Origin: CAWFSE01 sp963697565
Lineage (GTDB): Bacteria; Actinomycetota; Actinomycetes; CAVWCF01
Reading direction: 5' to 3'
Assembly: GCA_963697565.1 (NCBI GenBank)
Contig: CAVOOM010000006.1
Span: forward strand, 372,001 to 436,000
Length of the DNA stretch: 64,000 bases
Shown: positions 8,361 to 17,632 of the stretch, in pieces
How the letters are laid out: every line of letters starts with the position of its first letter
How positions within the stretch are numbered: the first letter of the stretch is position 1
Notes under the pieces: model-generated
Told to the model about the DNA's origin: nothing
Databases searched by the model: none
Seen by the model: only the letters and a program-made list of their open reading frames with translations
Made by a program: the position numbers and the translations under genes

Positions 8361-9368
8361 GTGAAGGCGATCGTCCAGGACCGGTACGGCCCGGCCAGCG
8401 CGCTGCGGCTGGCTGACGTGCCGCGGCCGGTCCCGGGCGAGGGGCAGGTGCTCGTACGCGTGCACGCGGCCTCCGTGCACGCCGACGTCTGGCACATGGT
8501 GCGCGGCTTCCCGTACGTGCTGCGGATCATGGGCGGCGGCCTGCGGCGGCCGGCCCACCCCATCCCGGGCACCGACATGGCCGGGATCGTCGAGGAGGCG
8601 GGGCCGGGGGCCACCCGGTTCCAGCCCGGTGACGCGGTCTTCGGCGAGGTCGTGGCCGGGATGCAGTGGCGCAACGGCGGGGCCTTCGCCGAGTACGTGG
8701 CCGCCGCCGAGTCCGCGCTGGAGCCCAAGCCGGAGGCGCTGTCCTTCACCGAGGCCGCGGCCATCCCGACCTCGGCCCTGATCGCGCTCTACAACCTGCG
8801 CGCCGAGGCCAAGCCGCAACCCGGAGACCGCGTCCTGGTCAACGGCGCGGCCGGCGGGGTCGGCATGTTCGTCGTCCAGCTGGCCAAGGCCGACGGCGCC
8901 CACGTGACCGCGGTCGACGCCGGCGACCGGCTGGAGGCGCTGCGCGAGATCGGCGCCGACGAGGTCATCGACTACGAGCAGACGGACTTCACCCAGGGGT
9001 CGCAGCGGTACGACGCCGTCATCGACATCCCCGGCAACCACCCGTACTCCCAAGTCAAGCGCGTCCTCACGCCGCACGGCCGGTACGTCCTGATCGGGCA
9101 CGACCAGTACGGGACGGCGGGCCGGCGGTGGCTGGGCAGCCTGCCCCGGATGATGGGCCTCATGCTGGGCTCGCTGACGAGCGACCACCTGCCCCGCCCC
9201 GACTTCGCCGGTCCCGGGCCCGACGCGATGCCCGAGCTCGCCCGGCTCGCGGCCGAGGGCCGGCTGCGCCCCATCATCGACCGCACCTATCCGCTCGCCG
9301 AGGCCGCGGCCGCGATCGAGTACCTGGAGTCCGGGCAGGCCCGCGGCAAGGTCGTCCTCACGGTCTGA
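8361..9368 (+). CDS. NAD(P)-dependent quinone-oxidoreductase-like MDR enzyme
   Basis: A 335-residue intact medium-chain dehydrogenase without a zinc-binding Cys cluster. The GroES-like domain begins VKAIVQDRYGPASAL. The Rossmann motif NGAAGGVGMFVVQLAKA lies near residue 160, followed by DEVIDYEQTDF and a C-terminal ESGQARGKVVLTV ending typical of zeta-crystallin-like reductases. The GTG at 8361 has a strong GAGGAGG ribosome site. It is a paralogue of the enzyme at 2790, sharing YGP near the N-terminus and the KVVLTV/KLVLTV end. The substrate is unknown; quinones or enones are usual. Confidence 0.85.
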   Translation: MKAIVQDRYGPASALRLADVPRPVPGEGQVLVRVHAASVHADVWHMVRGFPYVLRIMGGGLRRPAHPIPGTDMAGIVEEAGPGATRFQPGDAVFGEVVAGMQWRNGGAFAEYVAAAESALEPKPEALSFTEAAAIPTSALIALYNLRAEAKPQPGDRVLVNGAAGGVGMFVVQLAKADGAHVTAVDAGDRLEALREIGADEVIDYEQTDFTQGSQRYDAVIDIPGNHPYSQVKRVLTPHGRYVLIGHDQYGTAGRRWLGSLPRMMGLMLGSLTSDHLPRPDFAGPGPDAMPELARLAAEGRLRPIIDRTYPLAEAAAAIEYLESGQARGKVVLTV

Positions 9369-9443
9369 ACGTGTCGGCGCAGCCGGTTCTGATTGAGTGG
9401 GGGGTGCCTGAAAAGCGTTGCGGCGGCTGAGTAATCTCGAAGT

Positions 9444-10093
9444 ATGACCATCACCGCTGATGTGTACGGAAGCGACATCTACACCGAGCCCGAGCCCAAT
9501 CTCAACACGTTGGCCGCGCTCGGCCCGCTGGCCCCGCTGGCCGGCGTGTGGCGCGGCACGGAGGGCATCGACACCCACCCGGAGGCGGGCGGGGTCAGCG
9601 TCTCCGAGCCGTTCGTCGAGACCTGGACCTTCCAGCCCGGAGACCCGCAGACCTCGGGCCCGCAGCTGCTCTACCCGCTGCGCTACCACCAGGTCGCCCA
9701 CCGCCCCGACGACGAGGTCGAGACCTTCCACGACCAGGTCGGCTACCTGCTGTGGGAGCCGGCCGCCGAGCGCGTGATCATGACGCTGGCGATCCCTCGC
9801 GGCCAGGTCGCGATGGCCGCGGGCCGGGCGACGGCTGACGCCACGCCTTCAAGCTCGTGGCCGCGCACGGCGAGCCGGACTGGGGGATCTGCACCAACCC
9901 GTTCATGGAACGCGCCTTCGAGACGGTCGAGTGGAACATCCGCTTCACGATCAACCCCGACGGCACCTGGGCGTACGAGCAGGACACCGTGATGAACGTC
10001 GAGGGCATCCCGGCGCCGTTCCACCACACCGACGCCAACGTCATGCGCAAGATCGCCGAGCCGACGCCCAACCCGCTGGCCGCCCGCGCCTGA
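9444..10093 (+). CDS. Nitrobindin/THAP4-like heme-binding beta-barrel protein (frame break)
   Basis: About 216 residues. The GVWRGTEGIDTHP block matches the GxWxG-type opening of the nitrobindin/DUF1794 barrel. It is followed by a long run of strands (FVETWTFQPGD, YPLRYHQVAHRPD, HDQVGYLLWEP). Family members bind haem in the barrel and are linked to NO or peroxynitrite chemistry. The frame breaks at about 9850, apparently one missing C in a CCC run, and continues as AFKLVAAHGEPDWGICTNPF to 10093. This is one of few breaks that is a deletion. Haem ligation cannot be confirmed by eye. Confidence 0.65.
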
Positions 10094-10140
10094 CATCCGC
10101 GCGTGATGCTCGGCCCGGTGGGTCGGCATACCCTTGGGGG

Positions 10141-10521
10141 GTGCGCCTGACCCGACCGCTGTACGTCGCGCTGGGCTTCCTCAGCGTCGGCGTGGGGGCG
10201 GTCGGCGTCGTGGTGCCGGGCCTGCCGACCACGGTCTTCCTGCTCATCGCGCGTGGTGCTTCACCAAGGCCTCGCCCCGGATGGAGGCGTGGCTGCGCGA
10301 GCACCGGGTCTTCGGCGGCTACCTGCGCGATTGGGAGCGCGACCGCCGCGTCCCGCGCAGCGCGAAGGTCGCCGCCGGGGTGGGGATGCTCTCCTCCGTG
10401 CTCATCGCGGGGCTGGTGTTCGAGGTGCCGGCCCTCCCGCTCGCGGTGATGGCGCTGACGCTGGCCGCGGTCTTCACCTGGATCGTGCGCCGCCCCGAGC
10501 CGGCGTCCGAGCCCGGCCTAG
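10141..10521 (+). CDS. DUF454/YbaN-family inner-membrane protein (frame break, end uncertain)
   Basis: The N-terminus reads VRLTRPLYVALGFLSVGVG and then PGLPTTVFLLIA, the first hairpin of the YbaN family. After a lost base near 10250 it resumes as RWCFTKASPRMEAWLREHRV, the family's hallmark segment, then GGYLRDWERDRRVPR and a second pair of helices (AGVGMLSSVLIAGLVFEV). The expected length of about 125 residues would end near the TAG at 10519, inside the 15-bp repeat. In the literal frame the reading runs on antisense through the toxin gene. The function is unknown. Confidence 0.6.
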
Positions 10522-10531
10522 ACGTACTCGC
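10517..10531. repeat. 15-bp direct repeat, left copy (flanks toxin-antitoxin module)
   Basis: CCTAGACGTACTCGC occurs here and again, identically, at 11166-11180. The right copy contains the stop codon and the last four codons of the flippase gene. The pair brackets the toxin-antitoxin operon, as attachment sites or duplicated target ends would. Confidence 0.7.
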
Positions 10532-10532
10532 C

Positions 10533-10799
10533 TCAGCGCGGCCGGTCGACGTCGGCTCGGTGCTGGATGGCGATGATGGTGATCGTCGCCTCGGTCGGGC
10601 CGATCTCGTAGACCACCCGGTAGTCGCCCCGACGCGCGCTGTGCAGGCCCTCGAGTTCGAAGCGCAGCGGCTTACCCACGCGCTGGGGGTTCTCCGCCAG
10701 GGATCCGTAGATGAACTCGACCGCCGCGGTGGCGACCTTCTCCGGCAAGCCCTGCAAGGCCCGCGTCGCCGTCGCCGTCCACGTGACGGCGTGACTCAC
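10533..10799 (-). CDS. RelE/ParE-type toxin
   Basis: An 88-residue basic protein. It begins VSHAVTWTATATRALQGLP and has the RelE/YoeB core: helix EKVATAAVEFIYGSLAENP, then VGKPLRFELEGLHSARRGDY and RVVYEIG, with a C-terminal VTIIAIQHRADV-like strand (seen as ITIIAIQHRADV). The R-x-G-D-Y-R-V-V-Y-E-I block is typical of ribosome-dependent mRNA interferases; the terminal strand keeps a His and an Arg where RelE-family catalytic residues lie. The GTG start overlaps the antitoxin stop (GTGA), the standard coupled arrangement. The frame is intact. Confidence 0.85.
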   Translation of the reverse strand: MSHAVTWTATATRALQGLPEKVATAAVEFIYGSLAENPQRVGKPLRFELEGLHSARRGDYRVVYEIGPTEATITIIAIQHRADVDRPR

Positions 10800-11076
10800 G
10801 TCCGGATCCTGGCCAGCGCCTGCTCCTTGGTCAGGGTCACCCGCTGCCCGGCGCCCAGCTCGGCACGTGAGGCCCGGATCTGGGTCAGCACCGCTGGGTC
10901 GCTGAGCAGCGCCAGGGTCTCCTCCAACGACTCCAGATCGTCGGCGCTGATCAGGACCGCGGCCGGCCGTCCGTGCTTGGTGATGGTGCGACCCGGGCAT
11001 GCTCGACCTCGACCTGCTCGACGACCTCGGACAGCCGGTTCTTCACGTCAGCCAACGGCAAGCGGATCCGCGACAC
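10796..11076 (-). CDS. Phd/YefM-type antitoxin (frame break)
   Basis: About 93 residues. The N-terminal DNA-binding part VSRIRLPLADVKNRLSEVVE is the Phd/YefM motif, in which an ADVKNRLSE segment leads into the dimerisation helix. After a break near 10995 it continues ITKHGRPAAVLISADDLESL, the family signature, then an acidic toxin-binding tail ending LARIRT. The GTG at 11076 is chosen because it begins the motif directly. It should bind the palindrome at its promoter and neutralise the toxin at 10533. Confidence 0.8.
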
Positions 11077-11088
11077 TGCATGGCTATA

Positions 11089-11117
11089 AGTATGGCCATA
11101 CTGCGCCGGCGTGTCAA
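11089..11117 (-). promoter_or_regulatory. Toxin-antitoxin promoter with palindromic operator
   Basis: On the minus strand, TTGACA (11112-11117) and CATACT (11089-11094) are 17 bases apart. The -10 box lies within a perfect 14-bp palindrome, AGTATGGCCATACT (11089-11102). Binding of the antitoxin here would occlude RNA polymerase, the usual conditional autorepression of such modules. Confidence 0.7.
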
Positions 11118-11165
11118 CGGCTCGGTCCGCGAGCGCGGGCGCACCCTCCCGGGTCGCTCGGCCGA

Positions 11166-11180
11166 CCTAGACGTACTCGC
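11166..11180. repeat. 15-bp direct repeat, right copy (3' end of flippase gene)
   Basis: Identical to 10517-10531 (CCTAGACGTACTCGC). Read on the minus strand, it is the end of the flippase gene, with codons for Glu-Tyr-Val and the TAG stop. This suggests that the intervening 650 bp entered at, and duplicated, the gene's 3' end. Confidence 0.7.
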
Positions 11181-13673
11181 GGCGGCGCAGCCAGGCCATC
11201 GCCGGCCCGCCCCAGATCGGGGGCAGGTAGAACGTGACCAGCCGGAAGGCCAGCGCCGTGGAGATGGCGACCGAGCTCGGCACCCCGATCGCCTGCAGCC
11301 CGACGGTGTAGCCGGCCTCGGCCACGCCCACGCCGCCCGGGACGGGCATCAGGCCGGCGAACAGGCTGACCATGGTGTTGATCAGGATCAGCTGAGACAG
11401 GTGGGCGCTCGACCCGAACGCGGCCAGGCACACCCCGAGGATCACCGCCTGGATGACTTGCGCGCCGAGGTTGCCGCCGAGCATCAAGGCGACCTTGGCG
11501 GGGTGGCGCAGGACGACGAGCGCGCGCCGGGCGGCGGCGCCCTGCTCCTTGAACTGGGCCTTGACCGCGGGGATCCGGGCCTTGATGCGAGCCCGCGTCT
11601 TGGGGATCAGCAGCGCGATCAGGAAGGCGACCACCGCGGCGGCCAGCAGGATCAGCGCGATCTCGCCGAGCGAGGCTCCGCTGCTGGCGTCCGAGGACGA
11701 GGACGTGTCGGACGACGTCGACGAGTCGCTGGTGTTCATCGGCTCGGTGAGGCCGGGCAGCGAGCTGAGCCCGATCGCCGAGGAGCAGGAGCACCTGGAC
11801 CACGAAGCCGCTCACGCTGTCGACCAGCCCGATCGACAGCGCGGCGGCGGCGGCCAGCCCGAACCGCTGGAAGAAGCGCATCTCGAGGGCCAGCCGCGCA
11901 GCGGTCGCCGGCGCCACGACGGCCAGGAACTGGATGGCGTACTGCAGCATGAGCACCGGCAGGTAGCGCAGCCGCTTGATCGACGCGCCCATCGTGCCCG
12001 AAGGAGTACGACGCCTGCACGAACGGCGACAGCAGCAGGCCCAGCCCGATCAGCGCCCAGTTGGCCCCCTGGAAGTCCGCGGCGATCTCGCTCCAGTCGA
12101 CATCGGCCAGCGAGGTGATGACGTAGTACGCGAGCAGCGTGCCCAGGACGGTGAACACGGCGCCCTTGAGCGATACGCGGCGCAACCGCTCGAGCGGCGG
12201 CGGCTCCACGCCGGCCGCCTCGGCCGCCGCGTCGCGGAGCTGGTCGAGGGCCCAGTCGCCCTCGCGGACGGCCTTGCGGGTGGCCGCGTCGAGGGCCGCG
12301 GGCTGCAGGAAGGGCAGGGCGGCGGCCATGCCGTCGGGGCCGAGCTCGGCGAGGGCGGCCGCCACGGCCCGCGGGTGCCCGACCGCGGTGGCCGTGGCGA
12401 CGAGCAGGCGGGCGTTGTCCGTGGCCACGTCGTCCTCGTCGGCGGCGAGCTCGGCCTCGCCGAGGTCGGCCAGGGCGACGCCCCCGTCGTCCAGGGCGAA
12501 GATCCGCTGCAGGTTGACGCGGCCGTGCGAGATCCCGCTGGCGTGCAGGCTGGTCAGCGTCCGCCAGGCAGCCGCGAGCGGTCGCGTCGCTGACCTCGTC
12601 CGCGGGCATGCGCGGCCAGCCGGCGGCCGGCCAGCCTCGTGACGAGCAGGGCGTCGCCCTCTGAGGTCTCGCCGACGGTGACGATCGGGGAGGACCGGCG
12701 GCCCCGAGCCGCTCGGCCATGAGCGTCGCGACCGCCTCGTGCTCGAGCTGCGCGGTGCGGGTCCGCCCGAGCTGCGGCCGCTCGCCGCGCATCACGAGGG
12801 AGGTCCAGAGCGAGGCGAGGAACTGGCTGTCCCAGGCGTCGCGGCCGTACACCTTGATGAGCAGGCTGCCGCCGTCGGCGGCGGTCGCCTCGAACAGCGC
12901 GGCCCCGGGCACCTGCTCGGCCGCAAGCCGTACGTCGGTGGCGGCCAGGTCGAGGTCGACGAGGGCCTCGGCGACCTGCTCGGCGGTGAGCTGGCCCCCG
13001 GGCGAGCCGAAGATCAGGTGGGCGCACGCGGCGCCCAGGAGCCCGACCGCCAGCCCGGCGGCGATGCCGATCGGGTACGCCACCCCGACGGCGATGGCGG
13101 AGACGGCGCCCAGGAGGAGGACGGCCCGGCCGACCAGGCGGAAGGGGCGGGAGAGGTGCGGGGACGCCGTGGCGACCACCGCCATCGCCAGCGCGAGCCG
13201 CACCCCGACGTAGACCTGGGGCGGGCCGGTCGCCGCGATCGCCTCGAGGCTCTTCGGCCAGTCGGTGCCGGCGAGCTCGCCGAAGAGGATGGCGGCGCCC
13301 AGGGCGACGGCGACGGCGACCAGGACGTCCAGCAGCAGCCGCCGCCGGCCGCGCCGGACGAGGGCGAGCAGCAGGACGGTGAGCGGCCACAGCACGAGCA
13401 GCGCGTAGCCCAGCGACCAGAGGTCCTCCCAGACGCCGGTGAGGCCGGTGAGGAACTCCGTGAGTCTGCTTGTCGAGCGTGCCGGGCCCGGGGGCCGGCC
13501 ACCACAGGACGAGCAGGACCAGCAGCATGAGGCCGGCGAGCAGGATGTCCGTGGGCCGCCGCGACCGGGGGGCGTCGGCGGCCGACGAGAACACGCGGAC
13601 GCCCCTGATCCGCCACCGGGTCCGGGTGGCGCGCGGCTGCCGGGGCGCCGCGGTCTGGTGAGTCGTCTGCCAC
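11167..13673 (-). CDS. LPG-synthase-type flippase membrane protein with pseudokinase-like part (several frame breaks)
   Basis: About 830 residues once at least five frame breaks are bridged. The N-terminal region has several membrane helices (residues about 30-230). A protein-kinase-like region follows, with a KVYGRDAWDSQF-type strand, then ISHGRVNLQRIF and ALADLGEAEL. The catalytic-loop Asp of HxD is replaced (HGRVN), so it is probably a pseudokinase or aminoglycoside-kinase-like binding module. The C-terminal half is the lysylphosphatidylglycerol synthase transmembrane domain (VSLKGAVFTVLGTLLAYYVI through LMPVPGGVGVAEAG). Without the aminoacyl-transferase domain it would act as a lipid flippase rather than an MprF synthase. 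The GTG at 13673 lies three bases after the UbiB stop. Confidence 0.7.
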
Positions 13674-13676
13674 GCG

Positions 13677-15390
13677 CTACTCGCGGCGTCGGCCGCGCAG
13701 GTCGCGGACCATCCGGACGAGGAAGACCAGGACGAGGACGACGCCCACGCCCACCGAGGCGAAGAACACCCACTGCGCGTACGTCGCGGCCTGCTCGGAG
13801 CCCTGGCTGCCGAAGACGTTGGCGGCGATGGCGCCGCCGATCATCCCGCCCGCGACCAGCAGCGCGACGACGAGCATCGCGGCGATCGAGCGCAGGGTGT
13901 CGACCTGCTGGTTGAGCGAGGTGGTGTCGAGGTAGAGGGTGAACTTGCCCTTCTTGACCTGGTCGCGCCAGGACACCAGGCCCTTGAGGTACTCCGGGGC
14001 CTCCTGGATGGCGCGGCCGGCGATCTTGGTGGCCTCCTTCTTGCCGGCGGCGATGACGACGTCCTCGGTGAACGTGTCGGCGGCGAGGTCGCGGATGTCC
14101 TCGAGGGCCACGTCGGTGAAGGTGCGGTTGGCCGGGGCGAGCCGGGTGAAGAAGGCCGACGACTGCACCATCGCCTTGAGGCCGAGGGTCAGCTGGGGGT
14201 CCAGGCGCAGGCCGTTGTCGCGCAGGATGCCCGTGGCCTCGGACATGACGAGCTTCACGTCGGGCTTGCTGCCCTGCTGGTAGCGGCTCATCCGCCGCTC
14301 GAAGTCCTTGAGGAAGCGGTTCTCGTCGATCGGCCGGAACGGCACGCTGAGCGAGCGCAGCTGCTGGCCCATCGCGGCGACGTCGCCCTTGACGAACGTC
14401 CACAGGAACATCACGAGGTGGGCGCGCTGGGCGATCGACAGCTCGCCGACCATCCCGCAGTCGAGGAACGTCACGACGCCGGTGTCGAGGTTGACGATCA
14501 GGTTGCCGGGGTGCGGGTCGGCGTGGAAGACGCCCGTCGATCAGCAGCATCTTCATCGCCGCGCGCAGCGCCGCGTCGCCGATCGCCGGCAGGTCGAGGC
14601 CGGCGGCGGTCATCGCCTCGACGTCGGAGATCTTGACCCCGGTGACGAACTCCTGGGTGAGCACCCGCTTGGTCGACAGGTCGCGGTAGAGCGTGGCGAT
14701 GTGCACGCCCTCGATCGGCTCGAGGTTGGTGGTGAGCCGATCCATGTTGTAGGCCTCGGCGTAGTAGTCGAGCTCCTCCTGCAGCGTGCTGCCGAACTCG
14801 TCGAGCATCGAGCGGATGCCCACCTCGCGCGCCCACGTGCTGCGCCGCTCGGCGTACCCGCCGAACAGCCGGATGATGCCGAGGTCGGCGCGCACCTGCT
14901 TGTCGAGGTTGGGCCGCTGGACCTTGACCGCGACCTTCGTGCCGTCGTGCAGCACCGCCCGGTGCACCTGCCCCAGCGACGCGGCGGCCAGCGGCTTCGG
15001 GTCGAACTCGGCGTACAGCTCCTCCGGCGGCGCCCCGAGCTCGGCGATGATCACCTCGCGCACCTGCTCGTACGGGAAGGGCGGCACCTCGTTCTGCAGC
15101 TTGTCCAGCTCGGTGCGCCACTCGTCGGGCAGCACGTTGGCCTGGCTGGAGACGATCTGCCCGAGCTTGACGTACGTCGGGCCGAGCTTCTCCATCAGGA
15201 TGCGCGTGCTCACCGCCGGCGACAGCGGCTCGACCGGCTCGGGCAGCTGGTAGATCCAGCGCTGCATCGCGCGCCTCGGCCCGCCCAGCGGCGAGCGGTC
15301 GATCAGGCCGGAGGCGCCGAAGTTCAGCAGCGTGGAGTAGACCTGCTGGATCCGCAGGTTCTCGTTGACCGTGTCGATGCTGCCGCTCAT
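13677..15390 (-). CDS. AarF/ABC1/UbiB family atypical kinase with C-terminal membrane anchors (one frame break)
   Basis: A protein of 570 residues. It shows the UbiB hallmarks: KLGPTYVKLGQIVSSQANVL (KxGQ motif, residues about 71-90), the Ala-rich nucleotide loop AAASLGQVHRA, the lysine in KVAVKVQRP, HADPHPGN as catalytic loop and DCGMVG in place of DFG. Two helices near the C-terminus anchor it in the membrane (residues about 500-560). Family members support quinone or lipid metabolism. The break near 14530 is GGC read as GGGC; removing one G restores LIDGVFHADPHPGN. It overlaps the holin-like gene upstream and lies just before the flippase gene, so the three probably form one envelope-lipid operon. 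Confidence 0.85.
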
Positions 15391-15901
15391 GGCGCGCGCC
15401 TCCGGTCGAGGATCGGCGGCGTGGTGCCGGCCAGGGTGTCGAGGAACGTGCCGATCACCCCGATCAGCAGGCCGCCGGCGAGCAAGGACACCAGCCCCCG
15501 GGCCTCGATCTTGCCGCCGAGGATCCCGACAGCAGCCCCAGCAGCAACGCGTTGATGATCACGACGACCAGGCCGTAGCTGGCGACCAGGTAGCGCAGCG
15601 CGAAGAACTGGATGATGGGCTTGAGCAGCGCGTTGAGCAGGCCGAAGACCAGGCCGATCAGCAGGAACTGAGCCCCACCGCCAGCCCGTGAAGCCGAGCC
15701 CCGGGACCAGGAAGACGGTGATCATGACGGCCAGGCCGCTGGTGAAGGCGCGGACGAGGAAGAGCCGCCAGTTCGACAGGTCCTGGCGGAGGCGCCGGCT
15801 GGCCCACGCGGGTATCCCGTGCTGGTGACGCGCGGCGAGGGGAGGTCGGGCGGCCTCGCGTCGCCCGCCACCTCGACCTCGGCGCCCGCTGGATCGGTCA
15901 C
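15387..15901 (-). CDS. Phage-holin-4-like (PF04020 type) small membrane protein (frame breaks)
   Basis: Four membrane segments are recognisable across three frames: LFLVRAFTSGLAVMITVFLV, then GLVFGLLNALLKPIIQFFAL, then LVVVIINALLLGLL and finally SLLAGGLLIGVIGTFLDTL. This hairpin pattern with NALLKPI is the hallmark of the widespread PF04020 membrane family, named after holins but mostly chromosomal and of unknown function. The exact start is unsure; GTG 15901 is the best candidate. The stop overlaps the ATG of the UbiB gene. Confidence 0.55.
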
Positions 15902-15991
15902 GGCCTGGCCCCCTGGATCGACATCAGGCCGACCCTACTGTCGGCGCCGCCGCCGCGCGCTCATCTGATCCGGATGGGGCAGGGTGGCGGC

Positions 15992-17061
15992 ATGAGAGCC
16001 AGCACCGTCGCCCCCTTCGCCGCGGTCGCGGTGCTCGTGCCGGCCTGGGGGCGCGAGCTTCCGGGGTGGGCGGTCGCGCTGGCCGCGGTCGCGCTCGTCG
16101 CCGCGGTGCTGGCCGCCGTGCACCACGCCGAGGTCGTCGCGCACCGGGTCGGGGAGCCGTACGGGTCGCTGGTGCTCGCGGTCGCGGTGACCGTGATCGA
16201 GGTCGCGCTGATCGTGAGCCTGGTGGTCTCCAAGGGCGGCGAGGCGTCGTCGCTCGCGCGCGACACGGTGTTCGCCGCTGTGATGATCACCTGCAACGGC
16301 ATCGTCGGGATCTGCCTGCTGGTGGGCGCGCTGCGCCACCGCACGGTGTCGTTCAACGCTGAGGGCAGCACCGCGGCGCTCAGCGCGATCGCGGTGCTGG
16401 CGACGCTTGAGCCTGGTGCTGCCGACGTTCACCACCAGCGAGCCGGGGCCGGTCTTCTCGGCGAGCCAGCTGGCCTTCGCGGCGGTCGCGTCGCTGGCGG
16501 TCTACGGGGTCTACGTGTTCGTCCAGACCGTGCGCCACCGCGACTACTTCCTGCCGGTCGGCGACGGGGCGCACGACGACGAGGCGCACGCGGACGCCGC
16601 CGACGAACCGCCAGACGTGGGCGAGCGTCGGCCTGCTCCTGGTGTCGCTGGTCGCGGTCGTCGGGCTGGCCAAGGTGGAGTCGCCGGCGATCGAGTCCGG
16701 GGTCGAGGCGCTCAAGGCGCCCGCCGCGTTCGTCGGCGTCGTCATCGCGCTGCTTGTGCTGCTGCCCGAGACGCTGGCGGCGGTGCGGGCCGCGCGGCTG
16801 GACCGGGTGCAGACCAGCCTCAACCTCGCGTACGGCTCGGCGCTGGCCAGCATCGGGCTGACCATCCCGGTGATCGCGCTGGCGTCGATCTGGCTGTCGG
16901 GCCCGCTGGTCCTCGGGCTCGGGCCGACCCAGATCGTGCTGCTGGCGCTGACCGTCGCCGTCGGCATCCTCACCCTCGTCAACCACCGGGCCACGGTGAT
17001 GCAGGGCACCGCGCACCTGGCGGTCTTCGCGGGCTTCATGTTCACCGCGCTGGTGCCGTGA
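15992..17061 (+). CDS. ChaA-like cation (calcium/sodium):proton antiporter (two frame breaks)
   Basis: An inner-membrane protein of 355 residues with about eleven helices, near E. coli ChaA (366). The HHAEVVAHRVGEPYGSLVLA block followed by AVTVIEVALIVSLV carries the acidic alpha-repeat of the CaCA superfamily. The second repeat is AGPLVL-like (SGPLVLGLGPTQIVLLALTV), and the NLAYGSALASIGLTIPVIA segment is its partner. A charged Asp/His loop (GDGAHDDEAHADAADEPP) lies in the middle. Breaks at about 16408 and 16613 are single-base insertions. The ATG at 15992 was chosen from the hydrophobic N-terminus. No regulator lies nearby. Confidence 0.75.
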
Positions 17062-17073
17062 GGCGGCGGGCGG

Positions 17074-17546
17074 CTACTCCGGGTCGGTGACGTCGGCGAC
17101 GGTCGCGCTCAGCGCCGCGATCAGCGCGTCGCCGTCGACGGTGTAGGCCACGCCGTGCGCGCCGCCGCCGATGCTCACCGGGCCGGCGCCGGGATGCGCG
17201 CGTCGGCGATGACCGGCCAGGCGTGCGTCGAGCCGAACGGGGTGATCGTGCCGCGCTCGTACCCGGTGGCGGCGCGGGCGGCGTCGGCGTCGGGCAGCGA
17301 CAGCCGGCTGACGCCGAGCGCCTCGCGCAGCTTGGGCCACGCGATGGCGCGCCCGCCGGGGACGAGGACGAAGACGTGGTCGCCCTCGCCGCGCCGGACC
17401 ACGATCGTCTTGAGCACCTGGTCGGGGCGCAGGCCGCGGGCGGCGGCGGCCTCCTCAAGGCTGCCCACCCGGCCGTGCCGGGTCGCCGTGTGGGCGATGC
17501 CGGACTCCGCGAGCGCGGCGGCGGCGCGCTCCTCACCGGTGTCCAC
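17074..17546 (-). CDS. YbaK/EbsC family Cys-tRNA(Pro)-type deacylase (frame break)
   Basis: About 157 residues. The block DQVLKTIVVRRGEGDHVFVL carries the conserved Lys (KT) of the YbaK family. AIAWPKLREALG and ATGYERGTITPFGSTHAWPV are the substrate-pocket segments, in which the Gly-x-x-x-P-F-G pattern is typical. Such proteins hydrolyse mischarged aminoacyl-tRNA in trans. The GTG at 17546 (VDTGEERAAAALAESGI) is used. The frame breaks near 17185 and ends VADVTDPE. It lies downstream of the Sua5 gene, separated by a long hairpin. Confidence 0.75.
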
Positions 17547-17569
17547 CGCGCGAGTACACCACGCCACGC

Positions 17570-17626
17570 TCCCGGTTTGCGGTGGTACGAGCGGCATCTC
17601 ACCGCTCCTGCCACCGCAAACCGGGA
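17570..17626. repeat. 57-nt near-perfect hairpin between Sua5 and YbaK genes
   Basis: The arms TCCCGGTTTGCGGTGG (17570-17585) and its exact complement (17611-17626) enclose a second stem, GAGCGG/CCGCTC (17589-17594 and 17602-17607), with a seven-base loop. There is no U-run on either side, so an intrinsic terminator is not obvious. It could be an attenuator, a processing site or a palindromic repeat element. Confidence 0.75.
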
Positions 17627-17632
17627 TCTTGG

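Noticed and set aside
10533..11237. Long forward reading frame antisense to the toxin-antitoxin genes, continuing the DUF454 gene
   Set aside because: The text is low-complexity Arg/Pro/Ala-rich shadow of the minus-strand genes, well beyond the family's length of about 125 residues.
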